DNA from: Nicotiana tabacum | Lineage: Eukaryota; Streptophyta; Magnoliopsida; Solanales; Solanaceae | Direction of reading: 5' to 3' | Length of the DNA: 64,000 nucleotides | Assembly: GCF_000715075.1 (NCBI RefSeq) | Contig: NC_134095.1 | Location: 52,380,806-52,444,805, forward strand | Shown: positions 1-29,946 of the stretch, piece by piece | How positions within the stretch are numbered: the stretch's first letter is position 1 | Layout of the letters: each line of letters opens with the position of its first letter | Made by a program: the position numbers and the translations under genes | The notes under the pieces: generated by a model | Told to the model about the DNA's origin: nothing | Databases searched by the model: none | What the model saw: only the letters and a program-made list of their open reading frames with translations

Positions 1-17
1 AAAGCTGTTGGGCTTAC

Positions 18-18501
<18,484 letters not shown>

Positions 18502-18734
18502 TTTTCTAAGTTGAAATTATTTACAAATCTAACTGCTCAATTTAATTTACTGACAAAACCTGCAAATTTTTGAGGAATTTTTTATATCTTAGAATTGAAA
18601 TTGAAGATGAAGTCTATAGAGATCTCGAGGGAGAAGACCTTCAAAACGTTGATTCAAAGGGTGCAAGCAATCAGCTTGATTTTTCAGTGGAGCTCTCGAA
18701 GTGGGTCGGGTTTCAGGGTACTGGGTCGGATTGG
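18502..18734 (-). promoter_or_regulatory. SEC6: SEC6 5' UTR and core promoter
   Basis: On the minus strand a TATA-like GATATAAAAAATT lies at about 18581-18588, some 80 bp upstream of the SEC6 ATG. This would give a short leader of about 50 nt. A MITE-like element begins around 18750, so the element-free proximal promoter is only about 250 bp. The transcription start is inferred. Confidence 0.4.
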
Positions 18735-18749
18735 CTTATAGTTAAGGTG

Positions 18750-19035
18750 TTTGCCTGTTTGGTCAAGCTTTTGCAGGAAAACAATAAGTGATTTTTAGCC
18801 GAAGCATTTTTAAAAAAGTGGAGTAACTTCTTCTTAAAAGTATTTTTTTAAAAATATTTTTGAGAAAATACACTTTAAAAGTAGTTTTAAAAGCTTGTTC
18901 AAAAAAGTACTTTTCAAATTGATTAGTCAAATATAAATTATTTTTTAACAAAAGTATTTTTCTGAATAGTACTTTTAGAAAGAAAAAAATATTTTTTAAA
19001 ATAAGCCAATTTTAAAAGTTTGGTCAAACAGACTA
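18750..19035. mobile_element. MITE-like element upstream of SEC6
   Basis: Terminal inverted similarity: the left GCCTGTTTGGTCAAGCTTTT and the reverse complement of the right end, AGTCTGTTTGACCAAACTTTT. The interior is very A/T-rich and largely self-complementary (repeated AAAAGTACTTTT). Ends of the type GTCTGTTTGGCCAA fit Tourist/PIF MITEs, but no clean target duplication is visible, so the limits are approximate. Confidence 0.6.
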
Positions 19036-19124
19036 TTAGGAACAAAAAATATTTGAGGTGCGCAAATAGCCACTTTTAGTTTTAGAATTGCTACATAAAA
19101 TATAGCTGAAATTTATAAAGTATT

Positions 19125-20290
19125 GGCGAAATACATAAACTGCCCCTTCAAGTTGTCCACAACGACCAAACAAACATCTCAATTGACCTCTGAATCATTT
19201 AGACATTTCAAGTGACTGTTAAGTAAATCAAATAGACACCGGAGTGCAACATACCAGATACGTGAGTTACACTTGCCAATGATGTGTCAAATGAGCCAAT
19301 TAGTGAACGACATGTGTAATTTATAATTAAAACTTAACACTTATAATTAACAAAAAAATGAATTTAAAAAAGAAAAAAACCTTTTCCCTTCGGTTTTAAC
19401 CAAAGCAGCCCCCCCACACACACACACCACCGCACACTTCGTCTTTTTCCTTCCAGAACCACCCTCATTCATCTTCTTCCTTCTGCCCTTCTTCTGCGTC
19501 TCCTTTCCCTTCCCTAATCAACTCTTCATCCAACTAATTAAACACATATCCTTCTATTAGACCCCTTCCCCTTCCCACCTTCTTCGCCAGAAAAAAGCTG
19601 ATATCTTTCACTGGAAAATTGACTTCCAAGAACGATTCTACTGGAAAATTATCAGAACTAAGAACTAGAACAACAAGACAAAGAACAAATAAAAGAAGGA
19701 TCAGATCCGTTACTCATATTCTAGGACAAAACAAACAAAAGATGAAAATCGGAACAACAAAATAAGTACTATTTTACAAGAATCAGATATCGAACTTTAT
19801 TAAGGCATTGCGAGCTCAAAGCAAATTGAAACATAGTTGGGCGACAAATGCACAAACATACGAGAAGGAACAAGCAACGATGCAAATGGTGATGGTTTTG
19901 GCTCGACGGATATAGGCGACGCTCTAGAGGTTATGGGCAGTAAGTTTTTTGATGAAAGGCGACATTTTTTAGTGATTTAGGTGCCTTAGTTGGAGCTTTA
20001 GTGGCTGATTTTCATGGAAACTATTGTGGTTTCATGGTGGGTTGCACTTGAAAGAAGAAGATAGGCTAAGCTGAGGTATTTCATGTTTTTTCTTTAAAAA
20101 AAAAAATAGGCTGCAAAAATGTATTATGCGCTCAAAATTTGGTTAGCAATCACACATATGCCACATCAGCAACATGTGTTTACTTGATATGAGTAATAGA
20201 AACTTGAAGTGCCTCGATGATACAGGGGTCAATTGAGGTGTTTGTTTGGTCTTTGTGGACAACTTGAAGGGGCCGTTTATGTATTTCGCC
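19125..20290. mobile_element. Non-autonomous Mutator-like element (MULE)
   Basis: Long terminal inverted repeats start GGCGAAATACATAAAC at 19125 and, inverted, at 20290. They are highly similar for about 75 bp and recognisable to about 100 bp. A perfect 9-bp duplication TAAAGTATT flanks it (19116-19124, 20291-20299), the Mutator hallmark. The 1166-bp element has no transposase. Its interior includes a C/T-rich block (19390-19560) that could be a captured 5' UTR. It lies about 620 bp upstream of the SEC6 ATG. Confidence 0.9.
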
Positions 20291-20995
20291 TAAAGTATTT
20301 AAAGTCTAGTTGTCTCAAAATCAAACTTCAATGCAGTTCAAAGATATAGGCGGATTACATGTAAAATTGTCACGACCCAATTTCCGAACCCGGTCGAGAT
20401 GGCGTCTCTCGTGAAGACAAGGCCAGCCAGACCAAAATAGAACATCTCTTTTAAACAGTTAAATACCATAAATAGTTCTAAAACATGATAGGATAACCAT
20501 AAATTGCGGAAATAACGGTAACAACAGTAGAAACCCTCCTGACACAGCCCAAACCGGCAGTGTCACAAGTCATGAGCAACTAAGAAATCCCAATACAAGT
20601 CTACTAAACACTGAATCCGGTACAAAAGTTCTAAAAGCATGAATGATAAAATAAGGGAGGCACGAGGGCTGCGGACGCCAACAGCCACCTTGTAGTCTCC
20701 AAATCACTGCATGGACTGGGAGGATCAGTACTTAGGAGCGGACTCTGCGATGCCTGAATCTGCACATATGGTGCAGAGAGTAATGTGGGTACTCCGACCC
20801 AGTAATAATAATTATAAATAATGGCTGAAAGCATGAAAACACGTAAAGGCACAAAGCAATTCTATATCAAAGCAGTAAAATCACTTAAAGCGGTAAATCA
20901 GTGAAGAAATCAAATGAAATCCCTTTAAAACACGTAAAACATGTAATTTGACAGGTAAATAACAAGTAGAAATCCGCTCCTCAGGCACAATATCA

Positions 20996-21066
20996 ATCAC
21001 TTAGAACAGTATCAGCCCCTCAAGCTCACTCTTAGTACAGTATCAGCCCCTCGGGCTCACTCTTAG
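20996..21066. repeat. Short tandem duplication in solo LTR
   Basis: A ~33-bp unit (ACAGTATCAGCCCCTC..GCTCACTCTTAG) occurs twice in tandem. Confidence 0.7.
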
Positions 21067-22237
21067 ATCATATGGGTACCCGCGCTCACTGTGGGTGTGC
21101 AGACTCCGGAGAGGCCTCTTACGGCCCAAGTGCTATATCAAGCCACCTCGTGGCAGCATCTCTCGGCACTCGGCCTCACATCACTCAAGCCACCTCGTGG
21201 CATATAAAGTATCTCAGGCCCTCGGCCTCATATCACTCAGTATATCCTCACATATGGCCCTCGGCCTCACTCAGTCCGAAAAACATCACAAGCCCCTCGG
21301 GCATTTGTAAAACAGTAGTCCTCAACCCAAAACATCATTTGGAAATATCATTTAAGTTTCAAATCTGAATAAAAGTGGATGAGTTTGTAAAATAGTAGTA
21401 AACAATAGGACTGAGTTCAAGTAATATGTCAATAGTGAGGAAATAGTGATAAAAATCCCCGAAGGGTTCAAATAATTGGCACGAAGCCCAAATATGGCAA
21501 TCAGTCCAAATCATAATGATAACAAATAAGTTTCAGTCAAATACACGGTAAAATTATCAATCGGGACGGACCAAGTCATAATTCCCCGTATTAAACGACC
21601 CCACACTCATCATCGAGCGCGTGTCTCACCTCAATATAGCACTACGATGTGCAATTCGGGGTTTCAAACCCTTAGGACATCATTTACAATCACTACTCAC
21701 CTCGAACCGGCTACAACTCTAGCTCGCGATGCCTTTGCCCCTCGAATTGGCCTCCACGTGCGTCGAATCTATCCAAAATCAGAACGAATACGTCACAATA
21801 TGCTAAGGGAACAAAACCCAAGCGAAAACAATCGAAAAATATCAAAAATCCTGAAATTAGCAAAACCCGAGCCCTGGGCCCACTTCTCGAAACTCAGAAA
21901 TTTTTACATCAACGGGTTCCTTATCCTTCCACGAGTTCGTACATATCAAAAGTTCTTGAATCCGACCTCAAATGGTCCTTCAAATCCCAATTCAAAAGTT
22001 CAAAATCCCAAGTCCTAGTTCTTCCATTTTTAGCTTAGGTTCCATGAATTTCTAGGTTAATTTCACAATAGAATTACGTTTTAGGTTCATAAATCTTACC
22101 TCCAATCAATCCTCCTGGAATCCCTCTTCAATCTCCCTCAAAGAGCTCTCAAAATACTTAGCTATGGAGGAAAAATGGCTCAAAATCGCGGATGAAATAT
22201 TTTATAAACATTCTGCCCAGTTCTGATATTCATTCAT

Positions 22238-22561
22238 CGCGATCGCGACCCATGCCTCGCGATCACGAAGCACGATTTTTTAACTTTCCAAAATAACACT
22301 ATGCAAACGTGATACTCCTGTTGTGAACGCGATACTTTCTCCGTCCAAACTACGCGAACGCGAGACTCCAGCTGCGAACGCGAAGGGCAATTCCACTGGA
22401 CCCCCAGATTCTTATATGCGAACGCGAAAAGCCTTATGCGAACGCGAAGCACAATCATCTAGCCTTTCGCGAACGTGAACCCCAAACGCGAACGCGAAGG
22501 ACAATTTACTTGCCTTCCAATTTCCTCCTACGTGATCGCGACACAGCCTACGCGATCGCGA
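22238..22561. repeat. Array of 12 CpG dyad motifs (GCGAACGCGA type)
   Basis: Twelve copies of GCGAACGCGA/GCGATCGCGA and single-step variants form six couplets. The second motif starts 20, 20, 20, 20, 19 and 20 bp after the first. Couplets begin at 22239, 22303, 22354, 22418, 22469 and 22532, so their spacing alternates 64, 51, 64, 51, 63. The second motif is often followed by AGGACAATT-like sequence, so the unit is a degenerate minisatellite. Confidence 0.85.
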
Positions 22562-23328
22562 AGGCCAAAAACTCTGCAACACTGAACATCAAAATCTGCA
22601 ATCTCACAAAGCAAAAAATGGTCCGATTGACCATCCGAAACTCACCCGAGGCCCCCGGGACCTCAACCAAAAGCACCAACACATCCTAAAACCTCATTCA
22701 AACTTGTTTCAATCATCAAAACACCTCAAACAACACCAAATCCATCAATTCACATCGAATTCAAGCCTAAGTTTTCTAAAAACTTCAAAAATACGCTTTC
22801 GATAAAACCCCCAACCAAACCACGTCTGAACGACCTGAAATTTTGCACACACATCACAATTGACATAACAAAGCTACAACAACTCTCAGAATTCATTCCG
22901 ACCCTCGGATCAAAATCTCACCTACCAACCGGAAATCGCAAAATACTAACTTCGCCAATTCAAGCCTAATTCTACACCGGACCTCCAAAACCAATTCCGA
23001 TCACACTCTTAAGTCATAAATTACCCCCCGAAGCTAACCGAACCATCGGAACTCACATCCGAGCCCTCTAATACATAAGTCAATATCCGGTTGACTTTTC
23101 CCACTTAAACCTTCTTAAAAGAGACTAAGTATCTCATTTCTTACCAAATCCACCCCGAACACAAACCAATCAACTCGCCCACATGAAATACGGATAACAA
23201 AGCATAAAGAAGTAGAAATAGGGGAAACGGAGCGGTAACTCATGAGACGACTGACCGGGTCGTCACAAAAATCACTTGACGAAAGTTGTCTAAAGACATT
23301 ATAATTCCTTAGCACTCAAGCTAACTTA

Positions 23329-24082
23329 GAGCCCGTTTGGCCAAGCTGTCAAGAACTGTTTATTTTAAAAAGTACTTTTCTTGTTTGGTCAATTCGTTTG
23401 AGTAGTACTTTTTACAAGCTCATTGTGTTTGGCCAATCTTTTAAAAATTACTTTTATGAATTAAATTATAAAAAATGCAGTAAAGGTTCAATTTGCCATT
23501 AGTATTATTTACAATATTTTTTAATATTTATTATAAAAGAAGTCAATTAAAATATAAAATATAAAGTAAAAATATAAATTAAAATTCCAGTCAATATAAA
23601 ATATAATTATTCCAAAGTAATAATATTGAGTGTTTGATATTACTTATTGTTTCCATGATAATTTAAATATATCAAAATACATCATTCAATATAAATTTAA
23701 ATTCTCTACTCGTAGGATTAGGAGAAAGAGAATAAAAATATGGCTAAAATAAAAAGTGAAGAAATGTATAGTGGAAATAAAAAGAAAAAGGAAAAAGAAA
23801 AGGAAAAGAAAAATATTAAATTAATAAGGAATAATTTGAAAAATATAAATTTATTGTAAGGTTGGTTTTGTCTTGAATAAATTATTTTTCTGCTTCTGTT
23901 TTTGCTTTACTTCTTGGAAGAAGCTACAATTTGTAGCTTCTCCCCAAAAGCAGAAAAGATGTTTTTGCTGTTGCTCAAAAGTACTTTTTCATTTTGGGTA
24001 AACACCTTAAATTTTTCAAAAAGTATTTTTTGTGACAAAAAAAAATACATTTGGTCTCCCAAAAGCTTGGCCAAACAGACTC
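23329..24082. mobile_element. Tourist/PIF-like MITE, 754 bp
   Basis: Inverted ends GAGCCCGTTTGGCCAAGCT and (inverted) GAGTCTGTTTGGCCAAGCTT are flanked by TTA on both sides (23326-23328, 24083-24085). TTA duplication and this terminal sequence are characteristic of PIF/Harbinger MITEs. The interior is AT-rich with no transposase. Confidence 0.85.
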
Positions 24083-24202
24083 TTAACGAAGAACAACATT
24101 CATAATGAAAGTAAAATCCATATCGGTAATATCTATTAGCTGAGATTAATGTTCATCGTTATCGGCACATTTACATATATTCGATGTTTGATTAGTTTCT
24201 TA

Positions 24203-24507
24203 GAACTCGTTTGGACATAAGAATTTTTTCACTTTTTTCGAATTTTTTTTACTTGTTTTCGAAATTGGTGTTTGGCCATAAAATTTTTAATTTTCACTTG
24301 AAGATGAATTTTGAAATTTTTCGAAAATTTGAAAAACTCGATAAAATTATTTTTTAAAATATTCATTCAAATCACTCACAAAATTCAAAAACGACCCAAA
24401 ATTATATTCATATCTAAACACACCTCTAATTTTCAAATACCATCTTCACTTGAGAAAATTTTTACTTTTTTTAAAAAAATTTACAATTCTTATGTCTAAA
24501 CGCCTAC
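24203..24507. mobile_element. Tourist/PIF-like MITE, 305 bp
   Basis: Inverted ends CTCGTTTGGACATAAGAATT and (inverted) GGCGTTTAGACATAAGAATT are flanked by TTA (24200-24202, 24508-24510). A second family, distinct from 23329-24082. Confidence 0.85.
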
Positions 24508-24684
24508 TTAACTTTTAGCTATAGACTGATGACATAGTAGGTACATGTGTGGTCTCAGAAAACTCTTCATTTTTCTTAAAAGACAAATTATAAATTAATG
24601 GAATGGAAAGGCCGATCAAATAGAGTGAATAGAGATACAACGCCTATTAAATTTGGAGAGTATATTATCCTATATATTGTTATA

Positions 24685-25988
24685 CTAGTCTTAGGGTACG
24701 CGCTTTGCGCGTGTATTCAAATCAGTAAATACACTATTTTAAAATATTATATAAATAAAATAGTCTGTTGATTATAAAATAAAATTTAATGCAAACACTC
24801 ATCGGATAAAACTCTAAAATAAAATATTTATGAAAAACATAATTAAACAACACATACACTTAACCCCGATTTTGATAAATCCATAACTTCTTCCTTCACA
24901 TCTCACGAGAATGCCATAATCAATTTTGAATACCAATATATATTGTTTGTTTCTAATTTACCAAAATTTTCATTTGAAATATTTAATTTTAGTTATATTT
25001 TTATCGATCTAATAAGCATTATATTTCAAATAGTTGAAAATGTAGCCACAATTTTACTTTTGGATCTTTGTGTTTGTAGAGTTGTTAATGCTATTGACTT
25101 TCGCCAACCGCCTCTCTCTCTCGCGCACACACACACTTTAATTTTTTTAGTTATTTGTTCAAATTGTTGAGTGTAGTTTTCAAATATTAAATAAAAATTG
25201 ATGAACTATTTGAGTAGAAACAGTAAAATTTATTATAGTTCATATATTAAATTTAAAAACAATATGGAAGAAATTATTGTTAAGTTATATTGTTTAACTA
25301 AAAAAATATTTTATAATAAGTAAAATTATAGTTGATTTTAATTTATAACTTTTACATAATTCAAATAGGAAAGATTGGATATTTGTCATGATTTTGTGAA
25401 TGAAAAAAAATAAAATCATACTATCCACATTATATAACTCAAAGGCGTAAAATCCTAATTTAATACAATTGACATAATTCAAGAAAAATCTAGGGTTGAT
25501 TAACTTTTATAACTGAGTGAAAATGTGTAATATAATAAAACATCATATTTAGGAGAAACTTTAGTATAATAGTCATGGACGTAAAAAAAGAAAATAAACA
25601 TGAATTTGCATTCTCTAAAATGATCAAAATAAAAAGGTGAAGTAGTAATGTGGACCGATGTCAAATTTTTTAACTATTTTAAAATCCTTTTGATCTTTTC
25701 CTAGCTCGTTGATGTTTTGATTTTTCCCCTTACTTTTACCATAAATATGTTATATCGTTCAATAATGAAAGAATTTATATATGGTAGAATTTTAATTGAT
25801 TTGAAGTACTAAATATTACGATTTTCTATATAGTTAAAATAAGGTAAGATTTGAAAAGCAATAATTTCAAACTCCTAACTATAAGGAAATAAGTTAAATG
25901 ACTATTTTGTCTAAAGTGAAATTTAATTTTAAAGGGTATAAAAGGGGAACGACATCTCGCTAAAGGCCTTCGTGCTTTTAATATAGTA
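24685..25988 (-). mobile_element. Non-autonomous Helitron-like element (first of two)
   Basis: On the minus strand the 3' end is CTAG (24685-24688), preceded by the hairpin ACGCGCAAAGCGCGT about 10 nt upstream, the classic Helitron terminator. The 5' end is taken as ACTATATTAAAAGCACGAAGG at about 25964-25986, a common plant Helitron start following TC. No Rep/helicase is encoded, and Helitrons leave no target duplication. The 5' end is blurred by the adjoining element. Confidence 0.6.
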
Positions 25989-27199
25989 CTAGTCTCTACG
26001 TTCGTGCGATGCACGGATATCTTATGTCAAATATTATGAAACGCATACAAAAAATAACAAACGCATAATATTCTAAAACTAATTGCAATTGAATATGTAC
26101 GAAATTCAATATGTACAAAGTTTAATAATTTGTTTCATTAGAACAAAAAAAGATATAATATACAATCCAAATGAATAAATTAATAATGTTTTGGTATAAT
26201 GAAAGAACAAAATAGAACTAAATATTATGAAATTATACAATTGTGCAATTAAATTTATAAAATCACTTAAAGAATACAACAATACTTAATATTATTTTTC
26301 TGATTCAATAATTTTCTCTGATTTAATTAAACCTTAACGATTCAGAAATATGAAAATGATATTTACTCAAGATACAAACAATAACCATAAATAGAAAGGG
26401 CATTTAGTCATTCATACCTTCTGTTGGTAATTTTTTTGTGTTGCACATTATCCTATATTAATTATTACAAAAGTCATATTTAATAAAATATGAATTCTTA
26501 ACTATACAAATATTCAAAAGAAAATTATATTACTACTGCTAAAAAATAATTTAACTCCAATCCTGATCAATCCAATCTCTAAATTCAACTCAAATTTTGA
26601 TTAATCCATTGTCTAGTTAAAAAGCACGTGAATTTTACATTCCGTAAGTTCCTAGCAAAATAAATAAAAGATATCAACGAACTTTCCAAATATCCTATCT
26701 TGAAATAGGAAAATACCTATTCAAGAAGAAATCATGATATTTTATTCGAAGAAAAAATAGTAGTATTTACAAAAAAATTCCTAACACGTAAATAAAAACA
26801 AATCACTTTTCAAGAATAAATGAAATTTATATGAAGTTCCTTACACAATAAAAAGGTAAAAAAGAGTTCTTAAAATTCCTAATGTAAATAAGAAAGAAGG
26901 AAAGCACTCCAAGTAGGGATCTCCAATTCTCCTACAAAATTACGTATTTGTTGTAATTAGGAACAATAATTCTTTTTTAAAAAAAATATGGATGTACTTT
27001 TCTAATCCAAGTAGGATCAACTTTGTAGGATTAGTGTATGTGTAGTTTAAATTGGAAAAGAATTCCATCATTTGAAAATTTACAATTAGATCCTTAAATT
27101 ATACAAAGACTAAGGGCATAAAAGTCGATCAATATTTTAGGGATATTTTAGTCGTTCGACATTTACCATAAATTATTTGTGCTTTTATAATAATATAGA
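25989..27199 (-). mobile_element. Non-autonomous Helitron-like element (second of two)
   Basis: The minus-strand 3' end is CTAG (25989-25992), with the hairpin-like CCGTGCATCGCACG upstream and an A on the plus strand just before it, as in A/T target insertion. The 5' end resembles TCTATATTATTATAAAAGCAC near 27180-27199 but merges into a (GATA)n run, so it is uncertain. The interior is AT-rich and non-coding. Confidence 0.6.
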
Positions 27200-27236
27200 T
27201 ATAGATATAGATATAGATAAATAGATAGATAGATAA
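27192..27236. repeat. (ATAGAT/GATA)n microsatellite
   Basis: Tandem ATATAG then ATAG units at the 5' end of the second Helitron-like element. Confidence 0.8.
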
Positions 27237-27659
27237 GAGACTAATTTTCTTATGCCAACGTAAGAACTAAGGTAGTAGCTATTATCAATATTTTTGCTAA
27301 CCCTATATTTTATCCTACACGCAATTAAAATTTACATCTTATTAGCGTTGGAGAAAGACATCAGGCGACTAGATTACATATCAAAGTTGTGCATTTATTG
27401 CTCGTTTTCTAAATAGTTAAGCTACGTAATTTTTCTTACTTTCTCGTTTTTTCACTTGTTAACGCGATTACGTCTAACATAAGCGTTTTTATTGAGCAAT
27501 CTATCTCGCTTATAAATGTTTTCAAACTTAGATAAATTTCATTTAATTAAAACACTGATATAGATTGTTGCATTACGAGAATGGACCAAAGTTTTATTTG
27601 ACTATATTGAACTGTTATTGTGACTTTGTTTGAGCTCCTTGAACCTAGATCTTGGGCCC

Positions 27660-27815
27660 GGTCTTCTAGATAGAGTTGTCGCCACATGCCAACACTAAGG
27701 AGCAGATTGTAGACATTTTGACGAAAGGGCTGGCTCTAGTTTTGTAAGTGGATCCAACATACTATCGCTTGACTTCACGTATCAATTATGATAATTCTCC
27801 TAGAGAGTAGTTGGC
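27660..27815 (+). pseudogene. Ty1/copia pol C-terminus relic
   Basis: The plus strand reads HANTKEQIVDILTKGLAL followed by a short tail with stops. This is the conserved end of copia RNase H/pol (HV.TKEQ.ADI.TK.L). No LTRs are nearby. Confidence 0.6.
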
Positions 27816-27892
27816 TAACGTTTATATGTTTTTGTCGTATATGACGAGATTTCCCATTATACATAATGCTCCCAGACTTCATACTATCGCTT

Positions 27893-28020
27893 GACTATCA
27901 CTATATATATATTGGTGTCAATGATTTGGGCCAAATAGAATATCTTTAGGAAATTACGAAGCCATTCTGCTTCTTCACCGACCTTTTCTAAGGCTATAAA
28001 CTCAGCCTCCACTATAGAGC
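27893..28020 (-). pseudogene. Ty1/copia RNase H relic
   Basis: The minus strand reads AEFIALEKVGEEAEWLRNF, the copia RNase H block normally AE[YF].AL..A..EA.WL. It is opposite in strand to the neighbouring copia relic, so a rearrangement or two separate insertions are implied. It stops at the boundary of element A. Confidence 0.6.
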
Positions 28021-29946
28021 GGGCAATACGCGTTTAGTTGGCGTCACAACCCAAAACTAACCATCATGATGACGCCTATCATGGAACTAGGCAAGCCAAC
28101 TACTCAATCAGTTCAACCAAAAAAAGCTTTGAAAATTATACAGAAGCAGTTAAGAAAACCTTTTAAAAACATAAATAAATCCGCAACGCAATACCAGCCT
28201 CTCCCAAAACCGGGATGTCACCGAGTACATGAATATCTATACCGGGTACAGTCTACTACAATGTATAAGGAATAAGAACTGAAATACAAATAAAGATAAT
28301 GAAGGAGAGTCAAGACCTGCAAACGCCATGCTGCTACCTCGATAGTCTCCGAGATATCGACTCCTTACTCAGCAGCCGCCATGACCGGAGACACCTGGAT
28401 CTATACACGAGGTGCAGGATTTTACAACCAACTCAATAAGTAAAAATCCAAACTTTGGACTGAGAGTAGTGACGAAATCAACCAGCATAATTCAATATAA
28501 AAATAATAGTGCAGAAACGTAGACATGTTGTTCGATGGATATCTCAAAACAAAAAAATGGATAAAATCCGAATGATATGAAGAATATCACCTCTCTACTT
28601 CTACATGCCAATGCATATGCTATATGTAACACACCATGTTGATAGCCTCATGTGCTCACAAATCTCAAATGCATGATCAATCACTCAGTACTGTGTATGG
28701 CCCATGCGACCAGGAAAGATCCATCCCGGAATATATACATCACTGACCATCAGTCACCCAGTACGGAGTAGGGGTAATCCAACCCGTGGAGAAGATCCAT
28801 CTCCAGGTATATAATGTTTCGGACAAGATCCATGTCCAGGGAAGATCCATCCCTCAATATAATCAATCGCGCTCACTTGGGGTGTATGCGGACTCCGGAG
28901 GGGCTCCTTCAGCCCAAGCGCTATCATAAATCAGTATAACCGCTGCGGCATGCAACCCGATCCCATAAATGTCACTCATAATCAGGCCCTCAGCCTCACT
29001 CACTCATCAATCTCTCCAGTCTCCCTCTCTCACGGGCTTACAATGTCATGAAACTAGCCCGAAAATATTGATATGATGTATCAATAAATAACAAACAGAG
29101 ACTGAGATATAATATGAAATGAATGAATATGATTGAGTATGAAATATCAATAAAATTAGTAAGATAATGGCAAGGAAATGACCACTATGGGTCCCAACAG
29201 TACTGGCATAAAGCTTAAACATGATACCTATCATAATTGACAACTCAATTACTTTATCATATGATGAAAATACGGATATCGATAAGATAGAACTACTATA
29301 CAGTGCCATAAAATCGATCGAGTCACAATTCTCACGGTGAATGCCCGTCACTTGGCATGCGTGTCACCTCAATACCAATCACATAACACATATTCGAGGT
29401 TTTGAACCCTCAGAACCAAGTTTAGAAGTGTTACTTACCTCAATCCAGGTAAAACTCTACTCTAACACGCCTTTGCCTAGAAAATAGGCCTCCAAACAAC
29501 CTGAATCTAGCCACAACAAGTATAATACAATCAATACATGCTAAAGGAATAAATTCTACAAGAAATTACAAAGTTATAAGCCAAAAATCCGAAATTGGCT
29601 CCCCCCATCCCCGGCCTACGTTGAAATCCGACAAAAATCACAAAATCAGAAAACCTATTCATCCACGAGTCTATGCATCCCAAATTTACTCAAATCCAAT
29701 AACAAAATCTCACTCGTAACCTCTCCAAATCCCTAGCCTCAAAACCCCGAAATTTCACCTAAAAAATACACCAACTAGGTGTGAAAATCAATGGAAAAAC
29801 AAGATTATTGAATAAATTTAACCACAAGTGACTTACCTCAAGAATCCCTTCGAAATCTCTCTCAAAAATCACCCAATTCCGAGTTTGCAAAGTCAAGAAA
29901 TAATAAAACCCTCGAAACCCAACATTTATATTCTGCCCAGACTTTT

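Larger units (their letters stand above)
20368..23267 (-). mobile_element. Solo LTR, Ty3/gypsy, related to element A
   Basis: A 2900-bp sequence beginning TGTCACGACCC and ending GGGTCGTCACA, flanked by the perfect 5-bp duplication AAAAT (20363-20367, 23268-23272). No primer site, polypurine tract or coding region is attached, so it is a solo LTR left by unequal recombination. It shares organisation and blocks (CGCTCAC..GTGGGTGTG, ACTCCGGAG, CTTAGGACATCA) with the element A LTRs, including near-equal length. Orientation is inferred from element A. It contains the CpG motif array listed separately. Confidence 0.9.

Noticed and set aside
18570..18791. 73-codon plus-strand ORF at the SEC6 promoter as a divergent gene
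   Set aside because: It overlaps the SEC6 leader and the MITE border; no family similarity seen.
21647..22018. 123-codon open frame in the solo LTR
   Set aside because: Located in LTR sequence conserved as repeat, without coding features.
22238..22561. CRISPR-like reading of the regular CpG array
   Set aside because: Repeats are 10 bp with 10-bp and 30-40-bp spacers, in a plant LTR; no cas genes and no spacer-like unique segments of constant length.
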